A stretch of DNA of 48,346 bases from Desulfuromonadaceae bacterium UBA2294 (GTDB lineage: Bacteria > Desulfobacterota > Desulfuromonadia > Desulfuromonadales > UBA2294). Of the stretch, positions 7,589 to 16,130 are shown piece by piece. The first letter of the stretch is position 1. Each line of letters opens with the position of its first letter. A program made the position numbers and the translations under genes. The stretch covers positions 1-48,346 of the forward strand of contig DDWE01000010.1 in the NCBI GenBank assembly GCA_002345625.1, read 5' to 3'. The notes under the pieces are model-generated. The model was not told the DNA's origin, searched no databases, and saw only the letters and a program-made list of their open reading frames with translations.

Positions 7589-9700
7589 TTACTTGCGCTC
7601 CACCTCTGCCTCACCACCAAGATATTGCTGCCGCAGCCCATTCAACCCGGCCTCGGCACCGATAACCGTCAGTCGGTCACCCGGTTGTAAAACAGTGCTG
7701 CCGTTGGGGACAAAGGAGTGTCCTTTCCGAGTCAGTGCAGCAATCAGGCAGCCTTCGGCAAGATTTATCTCACGCAGGGCCTTGTCGGCCAGAATGGCCG
7801 TTGGGCCGTTAACGGCCACCAGCAGAGAAACAAAACGATCACTGTGCAACAGGCTCTCCTTGATCTCCTGCCGCCCATTGGCCCGGTTCCACTCCGGTGC
7901 AAAACCGGTCTCATCGACCCGTTCGGCGATGCGGGCCAGGATACGCAGATGCAGCGATGGGTTTGCTTCCGGGCTGACGAGAAAGAACAGGGCATGCACC
8001 CGGGTTGCCCCCTCCTCGGCATGAGTCAGCGGATCGTAGAGCGTCATTGTTACACCAGGGAGGCAGCGGACCAGAACCATCTCCGGTTGCTCAATACGAT
8101 CGGAGCGAAAGTGGGGCAGGGCAACACCGTGCGAGACCGGGGTGGCGCCGATGCGGGTGCCATCCATAACCTGGTCGATGATCTCTTTTTCCGTAAGTGG
8201 AATGATCCGCCGCAGCTGCGCCGCCACCTTGGTCAGCACCGCTTCAAAATCCTGTGCAGTGTCGAAATCGAGCACCAGACTGCGCAGAACGATCTCCTCG
8301 AACGGATCTTCAGCCCGCAAACCCTTTTCGCGCAGGATGCCGCGCAGTTCGCTGTCGAGGGCATCGTAACGCTGCTGGCCGAGGCGGGCAAAGACATGAT
8401 AAATGGCGCCGCTGCGTGCGACCCTCTGGTGGGCAAAGGTGTAATACCAGAGGGTCGCCAGAACGATCAGGCCGACCGAGAAGAGTATTGAGACCATCCC
8501 CATTTCGAAAATCAGGTAGAGGGGAGAGAGAATGCCGATGATCTGCATCCATGGATAGAAGGGGGATTTGTAGCCCGGGTCGTAAGAGGGGATATGGCTT
8601 TCGCGCATGACAATGACCGCGAGGCTGATCAGGGCGATCATTAGCAACTGAAACGAACTGGCCAACTTGGCGATACGTAACGGGTTCAGACCGACGATGA
8701 CCAGAACCACGGCCGCCACGGTCAGCACTATGGCGTAAACCGGCGTGCGGTGACGGCTCAGTCGACGAAAGATACTCGGGAGCAGATGGTCGCGCCCCAT
8801 GGCCAGGGGATAGCGCGACGCGCTCATCAGTCCGGCGTTGGCGACCGAAACAAAGGCGAGCAGGGCGGCAAGAGAAATCAGGATCACCCCCGGCCGGCCG
8901 ATTAGATGCCCGGCCGCCGACGCCACCGGAGTCAGATTGCCGCTCAACTCGGCCATCGGCACCAGACCGACAATGATGGTGGTGCCGATGCCGTAAACGA
9001 CGATGGCAGTACACAGTGCCAGCAGCACCCCGCGCGGCAAGGTTTTTTCCGGATCGCGCACCTCTTCCGAGAGGCTCTCCACCTTGGTCACCCCGACATA
9101 GCTGACATAGACCATGCCGGTTGTGGCGATAATGGAATCGAACCCGGCAGCGAAAAAATCGTTAAAATGCTGCGGCTGCAGATTGATGCTGCCCCCAGCA
9201 AAAAACAGTCCGAGCAGCAGCAGAAGGGTGAATACCAGTACCACCTGCAACCCGCCCCCCTTCTTCGCACCGAAATAACTCAAGACCCCGAGCAGCAGGG
9301 CGAGGACGACAGCGACCGGTGCAATCGGCAGGCCGGGCAGAAACAGTCCGACATAGGCACCCATGCCAACCAGAGCGAAAGCGACCTTGAGCACCAGCGA
9401 TAACCACGTGCCGAAGCCGCCGATGGTCCCCATATAGGGACCGAAAGCGCGATCAAGGAAATAGTAGAAACCACCGGCGCGCGGCATCGCAGTCGCCAGC
9501 TCGATCACACTGAACGCGGCCGGCACCAGAGGTACGGCAGCAAGCAAATAGGCAACAATCAGGGCCGGACCGGCCTGCGCCGCCGCAATACCCGGCAACA
9601 GGAAGAAGCCGGAGCTCAAGGTCGCACCAGTTGCAATGGCGTAGACATCGAGCAGGCGCAACTCTTTTTTCAGTCGCCGCTGTTTTTTCGGATCACTCAT
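7589..9700 (-). CDS. APC-superfamily permease fused to PTS EIIA-like and RCK_C domains
   Basis: A 703-residue inner-membrane protein. Residues 15-425 form an amino acid/polyamine/organocation (APC) permease with about 12 hydrophobic segments. TGATLSSGFFLLPG (24-37) is the family's helix-1 glycine motif, and EEVRDPEKTLPRG (212-224) its cytoplasmic loop. Residues about 475-625 resemble a fructose-type PTS EIIA domain, with the candidate phospho-histidine H530 in HGVALPHFR. Residues about 628-695 resemble an RCK_C (TrkA-C) ligand domain, ending LQPGDRLTVIG. The substrate cannot be read from sequence. The fusion suggests uptake gated by phosphorylation state or a small ligand; this is inference. 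It follows cpoB by 28 nt and ends at a strong terminator. Confidence 0.85.
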   Translation of the reverse strand: MSDPKKQRRLKKELRLLDVYAIATGATLSSGFFLLPGIAAAQAGPALIVAYLLAAVPLVPAAFSVIELATAMPRAGGFYYFLDRAFGPYMGTIGGFGTWLSLVLKVAFALVGMGAYVGLFLPGLPIAPVAVVLALLLGVLSYFGAKKGGGLQVVLVFTLLLLLGLFFAGGSINLQPQHFNDFFAAGFDSIIATTGMVYVSYVGVTKVESLSEEVRDPEKTLPRGVLLALCTAIVVYGIGTTIIVGLVPMAELSGNLTPVASAAGHLIGRPGVILISLAALLAFVSVANAGLMSASRYPLAMGRDHLLPSIFRRLSRHRTPVYAIVLTVAAVVLVIVGLNPLRIAKLASSFQLLMIALISLAVIVMRESHIPSYDPGYKSPFYPWMQIIGILSPLYLIFEMGMVSILFSVGLIVLATLWYYTFAHQRVARSGAIYHVFARLGQQRYDALDSELRGILREKGLRAEDPFEEIVLRSLVLDFDTAQDFEAVLTKVAAQLRRIIPLTEKEIIDQVMDGTRIGATPVSHGVALPHFRSDRIEQPEMVLVRCLPGVTMTLYDPLTHAEEGATRVHALFFLVSPEANPSLHLRILARIAERVDETGFAPEWNRANGRQEIKESLLHSDRFVSLLVAVNGPTAILADKALREINLAEGCLIAALTRKGHSFVPNGSTVLQPGDRLTVIGAEAGLNGLRQQYLGGEAEVERK

Positions 9701-9728
9701 CCTGACCGTCGCCCCCTTTGCCGTCTCT

Positions 9729-10493
9729 TTATTTCAGTCGCTCAGCGGCTTTTGCCGCCTCCGGGCTGTTCGGGTAACTGGCCACTACCTGCTTCAGCCG
9801 CGCCCTGGCGGTCTCCTTGTCCCCGAGAACATCAAAGGTCAACGCCTGCTTGAGCATCGCCGCCGGTGCTTTACCGTGTTTCGGGTATGTCTGGATCACA
9901 TCCTGAAATTGCAGGATCGCCTTCTCGTACTGCTTCTCGCCATAATACGCTTCACCAATCCAGTAAATGGCATTGACCACCAACTCGTTTTGCGGTTGTT
10001 CCTTGATAAAGGCCTGCAACTCCTTGCGCCCGTCACTGTAACGGTTCTCCTTCTGGATCAGTTTCAGCCCCTTTTCATAACTGGCCACAGGACTGGCCGG
10101 GGCCGGAGCGGCAGACGGGGTTTTTTCGATTGCCGCCATGCGCTCTTCAAAACCGGCAAGGCGAATATCGAGTTCACTGCGCATCTGGTTCAGCTGCGCG
10201 TTGACCCGCTCACTTTCATGGGTGGCATCTTCGAATCGACCGCTCAAGCCCTGAAATTCGACCCGCAGAGCGGCTAATTCGGCTTGCTGATCCGCAAGCC
10301 GCCGATTGAGTTCTGCCAGTCGTGTTTCAGCCTGCGCCTGTTCGTTGCCGCGGCGGGCAACCGTCACCTGTTCGATCGCTTCCAGACGCCGCTTCATCTC
10401 CTGCATGTCGCTGGTCGTCTGCGCGGTGGTAATGCAGCCTGTCAACAGCAGGGCCCCCATCAGTGCCAGATTTTTGCATGCTTGTTTTGTCAT
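9729..10493 (-). CDS. cpoB: Tol-Pal accessory protein CpoB (YbgF), predicted lipoprotein
   Basis: CpoB links Tol-Pal constriction with peptidoglycan synthesis in E. coli. The 254-residue protein has an N-terminal signal with lipobox LTGC (Cys20), so it is probably lipid-anchored; the E. coli protein is soluble periplasmic. Next comes a long coiled coil (about 27-125, rich in Glu/Gln/Arg/Leu heptads). The C-terminal half carries TPR repeats, with the YSDGRKELQAFIKEQPQN, AIYWIGEAYYGEKQYEKAI and GKAPAAMLKQALTF segments typical of YbgF. It follows pal but is separated by a strong terminator, so it needs read-through or its own promoter. It is probably transcribed with the transporter gene. Confidence 0.9.
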   Translation of the reverse strand: MTKQACKNLALMGALLLTGCITTAQTTSDMQEMKRRLEAIEQVTVARRGNEQAQAETRLAELNRRLADQQAELAALRVEFQGLSGRFEDATHESERVNAQLNQMRSELDIRLAGFEERMAAIEKTPSAAPAPASPVASYEKGLKLIQKENRYSDGRKELQAFIKEQPQNELVVNAIYWIGEAYYGEKQYEKAILQFQDVIQTYPKHGKAPAAMLKQALTFDVLGDKETARARLKQVVASYPNSPEAAKAAERLK

Positions 10494-10520
10494 GTTCCGC
10501 TCTCTTTATAATCTTGAAAC

Positions 10521-10554
10521 AAAAAAGGCCGCGATCATTATCGCGGCCTTTTTT
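10521..10554 (-). terminator. Bidirectional intrinsic terminator between pal and cpoB
   Basis: AAAAAAGGCCGCGAT (10521-10535) and its exact complement (10540-10554) form a 15-bp stem with a 4-nt loop, with T-runs in both directions. It lies 17 nt after the pal stop and 28 nt before the cpoB ATG. It would cut pal transcripts off from cpoB. Confidence 0.9.
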
Positions 10555-10570
10555 GCGGTTTCAAAACTGA

Positions 10571-11092
10571 TTACTGCGCCACAAATTCGGCCCGGCGATT
10601 CTTGGACCAGGCAGCTTCACTGTGGCCTGGGTCAAGAGGCTGCATCTCGCCGTATGATATGGTCGACAGTTGGCTGGCCGGGACCCCAAGGGTGACCAGA
10701 TAATCGACTGCTGATTGGGCGCGGCGCTCACCAAGGGCCAGATTGTAATCGTCGGAACCACGCTCGTCGCAATGCCCTTCGACCCGGACCTTCAGACCCA
10801 TGCCGGCCTTGAGGATAGCGGCATTCTGCTGCAAGGTGGTACGCGCGTCAGCGCTCAGCACGTAGGAATCAAAATCGAAATGAATCCGCACAAGGTCGGC
10901 AACCGCCGCCGATGAGGTGTCCTTAACCTCGGTCTCGGTCATCGGCATCGATTCCTGCACCGGGGCAGCCGGTTGTGCAACCGGAGCCGGAGCTGCTGTT
11001 TCAGCAGGGGTTTCCGTCGCTTTCTTGGCGCAGCCGACAGCCAGAAAAGCGGTTAAGGTGATCATTATAAACAGATTCAGTTGCTTGTTCAT
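10571..11092 (-). CDS. pal: Peptidoglycan-associated outer-membrane lipoprotein Pal
   Basis: Pal tethers the outer membrane to peptidoglycan and is released and positioned by TolB. The 173-residue protein has a lipoprotein signal ending at AVGC (Cys21). An Ala/Pro/Thr-rich linker follows to about residue 60, then an OmpA-like domain with VRIHFDFDSYVLSADAR, KVRVEGHCDERGSDDYN and NLALGERRAQSAVDYL. The Asp and Arg that bind meso-diaminopimelate in the NLALGERRA region are present. It has its own promoter (11189-11216) and a terminator immediately after it, so it can be expressed independently at the high level usual for Pal. Confidence 0.97.
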   Translation of the reverse strand: MNKQLNLFIMITLTAFLAVGCAKKATETPAETAAPAPVAQPAAPVQESMPMTETEVKDTSSAAVADLVRIHFDFDSYVLSADARTTLQQNAAILKAGMGLKVRVEGHCDERGSDDYNLALGERRAQSAVDYLVTLGVPASQLSTISYGEMQPLDPGHSEAAWSKNRRAEFVAQ

Positions 11093-11188
11093 CGATGCGC
11101 TCCTTATCTATGTGGACTTTTATTGCAAAGCCTGTGCCCCGAAATCCAGTATTCCGTGGCGACGAGCCAGCCAATTCAGTGAACGTTC

Positions 11189-11216
11189 ATTATACTAAGC
11201 AAAAAGGAAAAAACAA
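11189..11216 (-). promoter_or_regulatory. Sigma70-type promoter for pal
   Basis: On the minus strand TTGTTT (11216-11211) and a perfect TATAAT (11194-11189) are 16 nt apart, in the 132-nt gap between tolB and pal, about 97 nt before the pal ATG. Confidence 0.7.
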
Positions 11217-11224
11217 CCGCCATT

Positions 11225-12529
11225 TTACCAACCGCGTGACCAGGCCGGTTGTTCGGCATTGATTCCGGGTGGCGACACCTGTCGGTTACCGCTGCCATCG
11301 GCCCGCATCATCTGTACGCTTTTGCTTCTACCATGTTCGTAGGAATAGACAATATAACGTCCATCGCTGCTCCAGCGCGGGTGTTCATGGTTGCCGGGAC
11401 CGAAGGTCAGGCGCCGCTCTTCGCTGCCGTCGGGACGAATAATGTAAATGTCGAACACCCCGGCTTCGAGCCGGGAGAAGACAATCCAGTCGCCGCGCGG
11501 ACTCCAGTCGGGAGTTGCATTGTATTTCCCCTCGCGGGTCAACCGGGTTGCCGCTTCTTTGCCGACATCGGTAATAAACAGGTGCGGATTCCCCTGCCGG
11601 TCGGAGACAAAGACCAGCCGATCACCATCCGGACTCCACGAAGGGTTGATGTCGATCCCCCAGGAACTGGCGAGACGGCGCTGGCTACGGCCAGTAGTGT
11701 CGATCTGGTAGATCTCCGCATTGCCGTCCTGCGACAGGGCAAGGGCGATCCCGGTCCCATCCGGACGGAAGCGTGGCGTGACATTGAGCCCGCGACGACT
11801 GGAGAGCAGGGTTTCGCGGCCGCTACCGAGATCCTTGCGATACAGGTCAGGGTTGCCTCTTTGGTAGGAGGTATAAACCAGCGACTTGCTCTCCGGGTCA
11901 AAGTCGGGATTGAGGACAATGTTGCGCAAATCGGTCAGGCGCCGGTCGCTGTGTCCGTCACTATCCATCAGGTAGAGTTCGCGTTTTCCGGTGCGATCGG
12001 AGACATAAGCGATCTTGCTGTTGAACGGACCGGACAGGCCGGTCAGCGCTTCGAGAATCTGGTCAGCGAACGCGTGTGCCATTCGGCGCACATCGGCGAC
12101 GCGGCCGACATAACGGCGTCCGGAGGTGAGCCGCTGCCTGGGGACGTCATAAAGGCGGGCTTCCATGACCAGCTCATCGCCGCGCACCGAGTAGGCCCCC
12201 TTGATCAGGGCCTCGGCGCCGAGCAATTGCCACTGGGCAAAGTTGACATCGATACTGACCAGGCCGAGTTTACCGGCATCGGCAAGAAAGGAGTTCGGAT
12301 CGACCAGATCGAAGATCCCGGAGAAGGTCAGATCCGCGGCCAGGACGCTGTCGATTTCGGCAGCGATGCGATAATCCTTGAGGGTTCCGTCGAGGGGGAG
12401 AAAAGCGGTCACCGCCAGCGGAATGGTCTGCCGACCGGGTGCGCTGATCTCAATCTGCGCCAGAGCCTGAGTAGCGAATAGCCCGAGAAGCAGAAGCAGG
12501 AAGAGTGTGCTGATCGAACGCTTATTCAT
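11225..12529 (-). CDS. tolB: Tol-Pal translocation protein TolB
   Basis: TolB is the periplasmic protein that shuttles between Pal and TolA. The protein has 434 residues, a usual length, with a Sec signal peptide ending ATQALA-Q (cleavage near residue 24). The N-terminal domain (about 27-160) has IPLAVTAFLPLDG and LIKGAYSVRGDELVMEARLYD. A six-bladed beta-propeller follows, with repeated blades such as IAYVSDRTGKRELYLMDSDG, NPDFDPESKSLVYTS, NPSWSPDGDRLVFVSDRQG and HPRWSSDGRYIVYSY. It is the last gene of the tolQRAB group. A large opposing frame on the plus strand (11249-12481) is a shadow. Confidence 0.97.
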   Translation of the reverse strand: MNKRSISTLFLLLLLGLFATQALAQIEISAPGRQTIPLAVTAFLPLDGTLKDYRIAAEIDSVLAADLTFSGIFDLVDPNSFLADAGKLGLVSIDVNFAQWQLLGAEALIKGAYSVRGDELVMEARLYDVPRQRLTSGRRYVGRVADVRRMAHAFADQILEALTGLSGPFNSKIAYVSDRTGKRELYLMDSDGHSDRRLTDLRNIVLNPDFDPESKSLVYTSYQRGNPDLYRKDLGSGRETLLSSRRGLNVTPRFRPDGTGIALALSQDGNAEIYQIDTTGRSQRRLASSWGIDINPSWSPDGDRLVFVSDRQGNPHLFITDVGKEAATRLTREGKYNATPDWSPRGDWIVFSRLEAGVFDIYIIRPDGSEERRLTFGPGNHEHPRWSSDGRYIVYSYEHGRSKSVQMMRADGSGNRQVSPPGINAEQPAWSRGW

Positions 12530-12614
12530 GTTTTTCCGTTACGTGTTGTGGCCGGAGCCACGCCTTTAGTTGTCCAGATTGCGAGTCGTATTTGACTTAA
12601 ATGTTAGACCATGG

Positions 12615-13424
12615 TTATTTTTTTATAAGATCCTTGAGGTTGAACACCACCTCGACCTGCCAGAATTTTCCGGGCGCTCGCTCGAGTTTATCCACTTTGA
12701 GCACCGCTGTACGCACCGAGTCATCGAATAAAACGTCACCCGACTCACGCAAAAATTTGAAGTTTAGCAAGCGCCCGTCAGCTGAGAAATCGATCTGCAC
12801 TTTACACCAGAGGTCGAGGTTGCTCACCTGATAACGTGACAGGCGCCACATCTCTTTCAGATAGGCCTGCAGCCAAACCTCCGTGGAGACACCGGCTTCG
12901 TCGCCCCTGGCATCGGGCATCCCCAGCGGTGCGACCGGCGCTGCATCTTCACCCCGGGTGTCGGTTGCGGCCAGTGCAGCGAGCTTATCCTTCAGGGCTT
13001 GAATTTCGTCTTTCCGCTCCTGCTCTTCCCGCATCTTCGCCAGCTTTTTTGAGATATCTGCTTCACTGATGCCGGGCTTGACCGCGGTCGGCTTCGGCGG
13101 CGTGGTCGTCACGGGTTTAGCGGTCGGCTTGGGTCGGACATCAGCGGTCGGCTTTTTGACCGTGGCAGGTTTTGCGGCAGGGGTCGGTTTCTTGACCACC
13201 TCTTTGGGTCGCGCATCGGGTCGACCGGCTTGCGGATCGGCCACCGGCAGACGGGTGAGATCGACGTAGTAGACCGGTCGGCGCACCGGATCGATAGAAG
13301 AGGGCAAGCCGGTGAACAGCCCGAGCACCAGCAGGTGCAGAGCCATAGATATCAGCAGCATGCGCCCGAATTTAGGCTCGGGGGCCGGGCGCCGGGCACG
13401 GCCTGTATAGCGATTGCCGGTCAT
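12615..13424 (-). CDS. tolA: Tol-Pal protein TolA (TonB C-terminal domain)
   Basis: TolA carries force from the TolQR motor across the periplasm. The protein has 269 residues, shorter than the 421 of E. coli. It has one N-terminal membrane segment (about 21-38, RMLLISMALHLLVLGLF). A Lys/Pro/Ala/Thr-rich repeat region (about 65-118, with KKPTPAAKP, KKPTADVRPKP and PPKPTAVKP) and a charged helix (about 120-152) follow. The C-terminal TonB-type domain (about 180-269) has VSNLDLWCKVQIDFSADG and LNFKFLRESGDVLFDDSVR. The Pro-rich spacer replaces much of the long helix of enterobacterial TolA. It starts 22 nt before the mature order continues into tolB and lies 22 nt after tolR. Confidence 0.92.
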   Translation of the reverse strand: MTGNRYTGRARRPAPEPKFGRMLLISMALHLLVLGLFTGLPSSIDPVRRPVYYVDLTRLPVADPQAGRPDARPKEVVKKPTPAAKPATVKKPTADVRPKPTAKPVTTTPPKPTAVKPGISEADISKKLAKMREEQERKDEIQALKDKLAALAATDTRGEDAAPVAPLGMPDARGDEAGVSTEVWLQAYLKEMWRLSRYQVSNLDLWCKVQIDFSADGRLLNFKFLRESGDVLFDDSVRTAVLKVDKLERAPGKFWQVEVVFNLKDLIKK

Positions 13425-13446
13425 GTACGGTGTGTTTGTTTCCTGT

Positions 13447-13866
<420 letters not shown>

Positions 13867-13869
13867 CGT

Positions 13870-14538
13870 TTAGCCTCTTCTTCCCATGTGTTCGACGATG
13901 TTGAGAAACTCCTGCGAGAAGTTGTCCATTTCGCCGGTCAGAACGTTGACCTTGTTGACAAAATGGTTGTAGGCAACCACGGCCGGAATCGCCGCCACCA
14001 GACCAATCGCCGTGGCGACCAGGGCCTCGGAGATACCGGGAGCGACCACCGCCAGCGAAGCGCTGCCGGTCTGACCGATGTTACGAAAGGCGTCCATAAT
14101 CCCCCAGACGGTACCGAACAGGCCGATAAACGGCGCCGTTGATCCGGTGGTGGCAAGGAAGGTGAGGAACTTCTCCAGTCGCTGCGTCTCCTGGGTGGTG
14201 GCACGGCGCAGAGCGCGGGCGACGTTCTCGACCCGACCGAGCTCGGCCGCCGGGATCACGTCATCTCCATCCTGACGTTTTTGAGTGCGAGCAAGTTCCT
14301 GATACCCTTCGCGAAACAGGACGGTCAACGGCGAGCTGGCGAATTCGCCCACCCCCTGATGGATGATGTCGAACCGCTTCTTGCTCCAGAAGAAATCGAG
14401 GAAGCGCTCGGAATCGCGCGTTGCCTTATGCACCACGCGCAGTTTGAAAAAGATGATCGTCCACGAAACAACGGAGAAATAGACCAGAACGAGAAGGACC
14501 AGTTTAACGACGAGTCCGGCGCCAGCGATCAAATCCAA
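13870..14538 (-). CDS. tolQ: TolQ, ExbB/TolQ-family motor protein
   Basis: TolQ is the proton-channel subunit of the Tol motor. The 222-residue protein has three hydrophobic segments (about 8-30, 127-150 and 160-185). The hallmark FLTFLATTGSTAPFIGLFGT and VWGIMDAFRNIG segments are present, followed by ISEALVATAIGLVAAIPAVV. The start codon is TTG (14538-14536); it is supported by a GGGAGG ribosome binding site 6 nt upstream and by the family N-terminus. It is preceded by the glycosyltransferase gene with a 17-nt gap. Confidence 0.96.
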   Translation of the reverse strand: MDLIAGAGLVVKLVLLVLVYFSVVSWTIIFFKLRVVHKATRDSERFLDFFWSKKRFDIIHQGVGEFASSPLTVLFREGYQELARTQKRQDGDDVIPAAELGRVENVARALRRATTQETQRLEKFLTFLATTGSTAPFIGLFGTVWGIMDAFRNIGQTGSASLAVVAPGISEALVATAIGLVAAIPAVVAYNHFVNKVNVLTGEMDNFSQEFLNIVEHMGRRG

Positions 14539-14555
14539 GCAGTACCTCCCTTGTT

Positions 14556-15293
14556 TCAGTCCGTATCAAGTTGCCGGCGATTATCGGCCATCGCCGGAGA
14601 AAGGTCAAGGCAACCAGCCAGATGCCGCTGCAGATGCCGGGCGGTGGCCGAATCGGGCGAGCGCTGCAACAGGCGGCGCAAACCGGCGGCGTCATCGATA
14701 TCTTCCCAGCCGCCGACTTCGATATAATCAAGCCGGGAGTCAGCCGCCCGGCACCGCGTTGCGGCCAGGACCTGATCACTGCTCCAGGGGATGTTACTAA
14801 ACAGGGGCGGGCATTCATCACGGGCGCCGATCAACACATATCCCCCATCGGCGGCAGGAATCGTCACCGCCGTATGCTGGTTGAGCCCGGCAAAGGCGGC
14901 CTTTACCTGAGTCAGAGGAAGATCAGGGCTGTCACTGCCAATCAGCGCTCCGATTCGACCCGTGCTCAGCAAAAAACTCAAGGCATGCTGCAATCGGGCA
15001 CCAAGGTCGACCCCCTTTTGTGCCACCCGCGGCAAGCCCGGAAAGTTGTGGGCAAAATAGCCCTCGTCACCGGCATAAAACAGGCTGAGCTGCCATGGAC
15101 CAGCGGCCATGCGTTCAATGGTTTCGTGCAGGGCGGTGCGGTAAAGCGCCGCGGCCTGCTCCATGGTCAACGGTGGACAGAGACGGGTCTTGACCAGTCC
15201 GGGAACCGGGGCTTTGACAAAAACACCGAGGTTTACGTCGGTAACCGCCTGCGAATTCTGGGGGTTTTCCACTCTTTCCACAGGGTTATCCAC
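14556..15293 (-). CDS. DUF2064 / TIGR04282-type glycosyltransferase-like protein
   Basis: A cytoplasmic protein with a GT-A-like nucleotide-sugar fold, up to 245 residues. Seen here are VFVKAPVPGLVKTRLCPPL (about 25-43), the nucleotide-binding loop of this family, and LIGSDSPDLPL (about 130-140), with the Asp-containing metal site. YVLIGARDECPPLFSNIPWS then matches the family's third motif. Family members have been linked to arsenosugar synthesis only by genome context, so the true reaction here is unknown. The start is uncertain: the longest frame begins with GTG at 15293, and other GTGs lie at codons 5 and 8. It is sandwiched between folE2 (7-nt gap) and tolQ (17-nt gap). Confidence 0.8.
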   Translation of the reverse strand: MDNPVERVENPQNSQAVTDVNLGVFVKAPVPGLVKTRLCPPLTMEQAAALYRTALHETIERMAAGPWQLSLFYAGDEGYFAHNFPGLPRVAQKGVDLGARLQHALSFLLSTGRIGALIGSDSPDLPLTQVKAAFAGLNQHTAVTIPAADGGYVLIGARDECPPLFSNIPWSSDQVLAATRCRAADSRLDYIEVGGWEDIDDAAGLRRLLQRSPDSATARHLQRHLAGCLDLSPAMADNRRQLDTD

Positions 15294-15300
15294 AGATGGG

Positions 15301-16077
15301 TCAAATCAGGGGTCGCTCAAGCATGGCATAGGCAGAATGATTGTGGATTGACTCAAAATTTTCACACTCAATCCGGAACCAGATGATATCGCGGCAGGCG
15401 GTAAGCTTTTCGGTGACGGCACGGACGATATCTTCGACAAACATCGGATTGTCGTAGGCCTGTTCGGTCACCGCCTTCTCGTCCTCACGCTTGAGCAGGG
15501 CATAGACCGGGGCACTGGCACACCCCTCGACCCACTCGATCAGATCCTCGATCCAGATATGCTGCCGGTAACGAATTTCGACCTTAACCGCACTGCGCTG
15601 GTTGTGGGCACCGCGCTCGCTGATATCGCGCGAACAGGGGCAAAGAGAGGTGACCGGAACCGTCACACCGAGAACAAAGTCGCTGGTCTCCCCCAGACTG
15701 CCGACCATTCGACACTGGTACTCCATTAAACTACGTGCCCCGGAGGCCGGCGCCCGTTTTTCGATGAAATAGGGGAACTCGAGCTCCATGTGCGCGCTGC
15801 TCGCTTCGAGATGCTCCTTCATTTCACGCAGGATGGTGTCCATGCGGTCAATGCTGATTTCGCCGTGATACTGATTGAGGATCTCGATGAAGCGGCTCAT
15901 GTGGGTCCCTTTGAAATGGTGCGGGAGGTCCACATACATGTTGATGCGCGCGACGGTGTGCTGCTTGTCGCGCCTCTTGTCCTGAACGACGATCGGGTAG
16001 CGGATATCCTTGACCCCGACTTTGTCGATGGCGATATTGCGGGTATCACGGCTGTTTTGCAGATCAGGCATACTCAT
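15301..16077 (-). CDS. folE2: GTP cyclohydrolase FolE2 (type IB)
   Basis: FolE2 converts GTP to 7,8-dihydroneopterin triphosphate, the entry step of folate and of queuosine synthesis. The protein has 258 residues, normal for the family. It carries VTSLCPCSRDISERGAHNQR (about 147-166), holding the metal-ligand Cys and the conserved Glu and His of the active site, and the C-terminal FRIECENFESIHNHSAYA. FolE2 accepts metals other than zinc, unlike FolE1. The next gene upstream in the transcript is queC, which acts later in the queuosine pathway. It starts with ATG and has a GGCGGG-type ribosome binding site. Confidence 0.96.
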   Translation of the reverse strand: MSMPDLQNSRDTRNIAIDKVGVKDIRYPIVVQDKRRDKQHTVARINMYVDLPHHFKGTHMSRFIEILNQYHGEISIDRMDTILREMKEHLEASSAHMELEFPYFIEKRAPASGARSLMEYQCRMVGSLGETSDFVLGVTVPVTSLCPCSRDISERGAHNQRSAVKVEIRYRQHIWIEDLIEWVEGCASAPVYALLKREDEKAVTEQAYDNPMFVEDIVRAVTEKLTACRDIIWFRIECENFESIHNHSAYAMLERPLI

Positions 16078-16130
16078 GTTATTTCCCGCCTTCCGTTAAA
16101 CCTTTATCCTTCATTCCTTTGCTCCTGCAG

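Noticed and set aside
11249..12481. A 410-codon frame on the plus strand opposite tolB
   Set aside because: It mirrors tolB codon for codon and has no family match; tolB has a signal peptide and all propeller blades on the other strand.
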